Shown: piece by piece, positions 60,941 through 64,000 of the stretch
How positions within the stretch are numbered: position 1 is the stretch's first letter
How the letters are laid out: every line of letters begins with the position of its first letter
Assembly: GCA_004154925.1 (NCBI GenBank)
Contig: QJNS01000113.1
Location: 124,001 to 188,000 of the forward strand
DNA: 64,000 nt
Direction of reading: 5' to 3'
Source of the DNA: Monosporascus cannonballus
Lineage: Eukaryota > Ascomycota > Sordariomycetes > Xylariales
Made by a program: the position numbers and the translations under genes
Notes under the pieces: generated by a model
Databases searched by the model: none
The model's input: the letters and a program-made list of their open reading frames with translations, nothing else
What the model was told of the DNA's origin: nothing

Positions 60941-61876
60941 GACTCCTATGTTCGAACGAAGAAACTGGGATGAGTATAGTGGAATTCAGAAACTATATTG
61001 CTTAGACCTGGATTGGTTGGTTGCAGCTTAAGAATCACGAAGCAGTATCGGTTTTGGTGGAAATGCAGGGTGCAAAGGAGTATTTATAGGACTCAATAGG
61101 AGAGTGGCACACGACGACGCGATCGCCGCATCACAGCCTCATTACAAGCCCTTGTTGGATCTTTTGATCAGAGTAAGCCCTTCCTAAGGCTTATGTACGT
61201 ATGAATTAGACGTTTCGATGCCAAGAATTGCTCCGCCTCGCCGTTGGGGACGGGGGGGTTATTGTATGTAGTCTCTTTCATCGGCTTATGCTCTGCAGAT
61301 TCATCGAGTATCATGCCAATCACGTCACAAGATGAACGGGGTAGGAACAGCGATCTCCAAGAGCGAATTCAAGATACATGCATGTAATTACCGAATCGGG
61401 TAATCGCCATCCAGCTGCTGTGGGGCCGTGCCGGCAACTAGGTTAAGCGACTTCGCCTTATCTCAGAGCTCAGACTAGCTTGTGGGGTGGGTATAATATG
61501 GCGGGTGCACCGCCTTCTTTGACCTAAGCGTAGAGCAAGGCAGTAGCCGGGGGGGATTTTGGCTATATTGTATTAACAATTAAGTAGTCCTTTTGGGGCA
61601 TGATAATCGGCTGTGGAGAAGAAACTTATGTACTTTTAAGGCATGTGTTCCCATGCAGCACTCAGGCTAACAAACGGCCAACGATATTTGCGTTTCCACC
61701 AGCCACACAGTAGCCACACAGCCACATGTTGGTCTTCACCTGAGTAAAGCCACAACCGCCCAGCTCAGCTCAAGCTTCTCCCAGCTGCCTCACTGACGGG
61801 AGTACCCCTTGCCTTGCTAAGGTAGGTAGCCACCAAATCGCTTACTAACTTAACGGTTCCTTCAATAATTGCGACC
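60941..61876. other. Divergent intergenic region
   Basis: About 940 bp between two divergent genes; presumably both promoters. No other feature recognised. Confidence 0.45.
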
Positions 61877-63526
61877 ATGTCTTCTCGCGGCGTCCCTGAG
61901 GTTTTGATGAAAAAGGTTGACGAATATGTCGACTCACTGGCGCCCCAGATCCAGCCCCGCATCACGTCCGAGCTTGAGGTTTTTCAACAGAAGACCATCG
62001 ATGTTTTGGAGAAACAGGTCGTCGACGCCTTTCACTCCCTTTTCAACAAGGACGGGGGCAACTCTGCGGGCGCCTCAAGAAGTCCTTTTAGCCTGAACGA
62101 CGCAACCCCGGATGCTTACGGCGGCCAGTCTCTGCCTTTCGCCGACGAGATCGCCAAGCTGACACGCAGCTTCAGCAAGATCACCGACGAAGCAGGCGAT
62201 GACCTGCGTGACATTTTCGATCTAACCGAAGGTCGCGATGGCGCAGGTGAGACCCGGTCCCGTGGAGTTGACCACACCGACTCCCCCCAGGGAGCCAGGG
62301 GCTTCCTCTCCGCCGCCATCAACGTCGTTCAAGACCATCTGGACAACAACAAAGGTTCAGGTGGCCAGAGGTTCGAGCTTGACGGGCTCCTCGGCGTGCT
62401 CAGTAACACCGTCAAAGACGCCGCGCGCAACCCAGAGGAGAAGGCGCGCCTCATCAGCCCCGAGATCAAGGAGAAAGTCGGTGCGAAGCTGCGAGAGCAG
62501 CACGCGCCCGTTGCGGAGCAGTTTACTCGCATCGCACTGGACCACATCAAACGCTGGTTGCGCGGCAACACGAGCACGCGGGATCTTGGTGATGGCGCCA
62601 AGAGCGAGATTGAAGACCAGGTCAAGGGCCTGGTAAAGGGGCTTGGAGGCTTATTGGGAAACATGAAGCAATCCAGCGAGGGATCTTCGAGAGGTTTCGG
62701 TGATCGGGATTGCGATGGTGACGAGGGCGAAAGCGGTGGCGGCTTTTCCAAGGTCATCAGCAATAAGCTAAGTACGGGTCTCACCAGAGTCCACAGGGAA
62801 GTCCGTCTTGAGTTCCGCAAGGTGCTGGGCGGGATCGAGAGGCAACTGTTCGAGTCGCTGCCTGACGAGTTCCAGCGCCCGCTTGAGAAGATTCTTGGTG
62901 GCAACCCCTTCGACTCGCAGCTCGACCGCGACGCCGGGTCTCAGGCGGACCGCGGTTTCGGAGACGATATCAAGACCAAGCTGGTCAATAAGATCCGCGG
63001 CCTCGTGCGAAAGGTGCAGGAGACGCTGCGCGAGAGCATTCTGGGTGTCGTGAACGGCGGACACCGCAAGTTCGAGCGCGAAAGCTGGGTCTTCGTGCAG
63101 AGCATGGTGGAGCAGAAGGTGCAGAAGTACTTGCCCAAGGTTAAGATCTCTGTACCGGATGATATTGGTAACGAGGGTGTGAGTGTGGGAGCTCCGTCAT
63201 CCAGCGCACAACTCGGTGGTGGAAACCAGCCTGTGCCTCCTTCACAGGGAGGCTATGTCCCTCCCCCTCCTTATGAACAACATGGTGGACAGACGCATGC
63301 TCAACAAGGATACAATCCTCCGTCCCAGTACCAACACCAACAAGATTACCGACCCGACTATCATCAACAGCATCAGGAATACCGGCCTCAACAGCACCAG
63401 ACCCACCAGGAATATCGACCTGACTCTTACCAGCCACCTCCGCAGTATAACCCTCAGCAGTACCAGTCGAACCAGCCCCAGGGCTACCAGCAGAGCCAAT
63501 CGTATGGCCAGAATCCGCCGTACTGA
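61877..63526 (+). CDS. 549-aa helical protein with Q/P/Y-rich C-terminal tail
   Basis: An uninterrupted frame starting in a good context (GACCATGTC). Residues 1 to about 435 are mostly amphipathic helix with several repeating charged blocks: VDEYVDSLAPQIQPRITSEL, DEIAKLTRSFSKITDEAGDD, EIEDQVKGLVKGLGGLLGNM, HREVRLEFRKVLGGIERQLF and DIKTKLVNKIRGLVRKVQET. No transmembrane segment or signal peptide is seen. From about residue 455 the tail is low complexity (VPPPPYEQHGG, YRPDYHQQHQEYRPQQHQ, NPQQYQSNQPQGYQQSQSYG), a prion-like composition. I do not recognise a named family. It may be a membrane-surface or condensate-forming protein, which is inference. A PPPPY motif could bind WW domains. Confidence 0.8.
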   Translation: MSSRGVPEVLMKKVDEYVDSLAPQIQPRITSELEVFQQKTIDVLEKQVVDAFHSLFNKDGGNSAGASRSPFSLNDATPDAYGGQSLPFADEIAKLTRSFSKITDEAGDDLRDIFDLTEGRDGAGETRSRGVDHTDSPQGARGFLSAAINVVQDHLDNNKGSGGQRFELDGLLGVLSNTVKDAARNPEEKARLISPEIKEKVGAKLREQHAPVAEQFTRIALDHIKRWLRGNTSTRDLGDGAKSEIEDQVKGLVKGLGGLLGNMKQSSEGSSRGFGDRDCDGDEGESGGGFSKVISNKLSTGLTRVHREVRLEFRKVLGGIERQLFESLPDEFQRPLEKILGGNPFDSQLDRDAGSQADRGFGDDIKTKLVNKIRGLVRKVQETLRESILGVVNGGHRKFERESWVFVQSMVEQKVQKYLPKVKISVPDDIGNEGVSVGAPSSSAQLGGGNQPVPPSQGGYVPPPPYEQHGGQTHAQQGYNPPSQYQHQQDYRPDYHQQHQEYRPQQHQTHQEYRPDSYQPPPQYNPQQYQSNQPQGYQQSQSYGQNPPY

Positions 63527-64000
63527 ATACAGAACCACGGAGGTTTAGGCGTGTCATGGAAGGTGGTGGCTACGTATAGGCACCATCTGGCAACCCAGAC
63601 CAGACAATCCGGTGCTCAAATGGACCAAGGGACTGGAGGCCAGCCAGTGTCGGTTCAATAAACTACCTTGATGTATGAGCATACATGTTCCAAGAAGCTT
63701 GCGTGAGGCTTTGTTTTTCTTAGAGCACATTCTAAGCTCCCTCGTGCGTCATCTCAAGCTAGATTCCCACAGCACGTGGATTTTCTGAGAAGGCTTTAAA
63801 TAGGCGCATCTAAGCCATTTCACCATGGAAGAACCCGTATCACGCAAGCGTCTCTATTGGAAGACAGTTGGTAATACGATGGGTTTTATCCCTTAGACTT
63901 AGATCTCCCTTGTATTAAGTGCACTTGGTAAGAGCACTTCATACAGACCAAAAGCGAAGCGGATGGCGTTGATAAGGCAGTGTTCGTAATCACCACCAGC
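63527..64000. other. 3' flank, no gene seen
   Basis: About 470 bp of normal-GC DNA downstream of the 549-aa gene. It probably holds the 3' UTR; nothing else is recognisable before the window ends. Confidence 0.4.

Noticed and set aside
1..64000. CRISPR array, operon-like or secondary-metabolite cluster
   Set aside because: No evenly spaced short repeats with spacers, and no PKS, NRPS, terpene or tailoring enzyme genes; the genome is eukaryotic.

Overview
The window looks like nuclear DNA of a filamentous ascomycete, probably a Sordariomycete-type mould (inference). Genes have short introns (about 47-66 bp) with fungal GTANGT/CTNAC/YAG signals. The protein families are fungal (Rhodopsin_fung 7TM receptor, HET remnant, Ssz1). 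A large AT-rich block shows the C-to-T/G-to-A wreckage expected of repeat-induced point mutation (RIP).

Layout. (1) 1-2159: no gene; a degenerate tandem-repeat tract. (2) 2160-19932: a gene-dense euchromatic segment with an AlkB-like 2OG-Fe(II) oxygenase, the exosome cap subunit Rrp40, the ribosome-associated Hsp70 Ssz1, an NT-C2 (EEIG1/EHBP1) domain protein, the RNase P/MRP subunit Pop1, a small predicted lipidated basic protein, and a 7TM Rhodopsin_fung protein with a likely GC-AG intron. Introns were placed by hand from splice signals and reading frame. (3) 19933-21878: gene-poor, with a 453-bp inverted-repeat element that carries an interstitial telomeric array. (4) 21879-44767: RIP-degraded Ty3/Gypsy retrotransposons. 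Element B (28815-35572) sits inside element A (21879-36521), and element C (38021-44767) lies in the opposite orientation with a perfect TATAT duplication. (5) 44768-45923: a small normal-GC island with the 3' remnant of a HET-type incompatibility gene. (6) 45924-59863: element D (minus strand, CGTGT duplication), split between reverse transcriptase and integrase by element E (49087-56388, plus strand, GGAAA duplication). (7) 59864-64000: normal-GC DNA with a tubby-like/DUF6593-type protein and a 549-aa protein with a Q/P/Y-rich tail.

How the genes relate. Rrp40, Ssz1 and Pop1 all serve RNA processing or ribosome function, but they are separately transcribed housekeeping genes, and I see no operon-like or metabolic cluster. 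The most interesting pattern is in the transposons. Downstream of integrase, elements A, B, C and E carry the ruins of an antisense reading frame with a coiled-coil part; in C and E a Cys-rich or former Cys-rich stretch precedes it. D has a different helical antisense frame in the same place. RIP has also changed the gag zinc-knuckle Cys/His ligands to Tyr in several elements, while the outermost ~100 bp of the elements are relatively spared.
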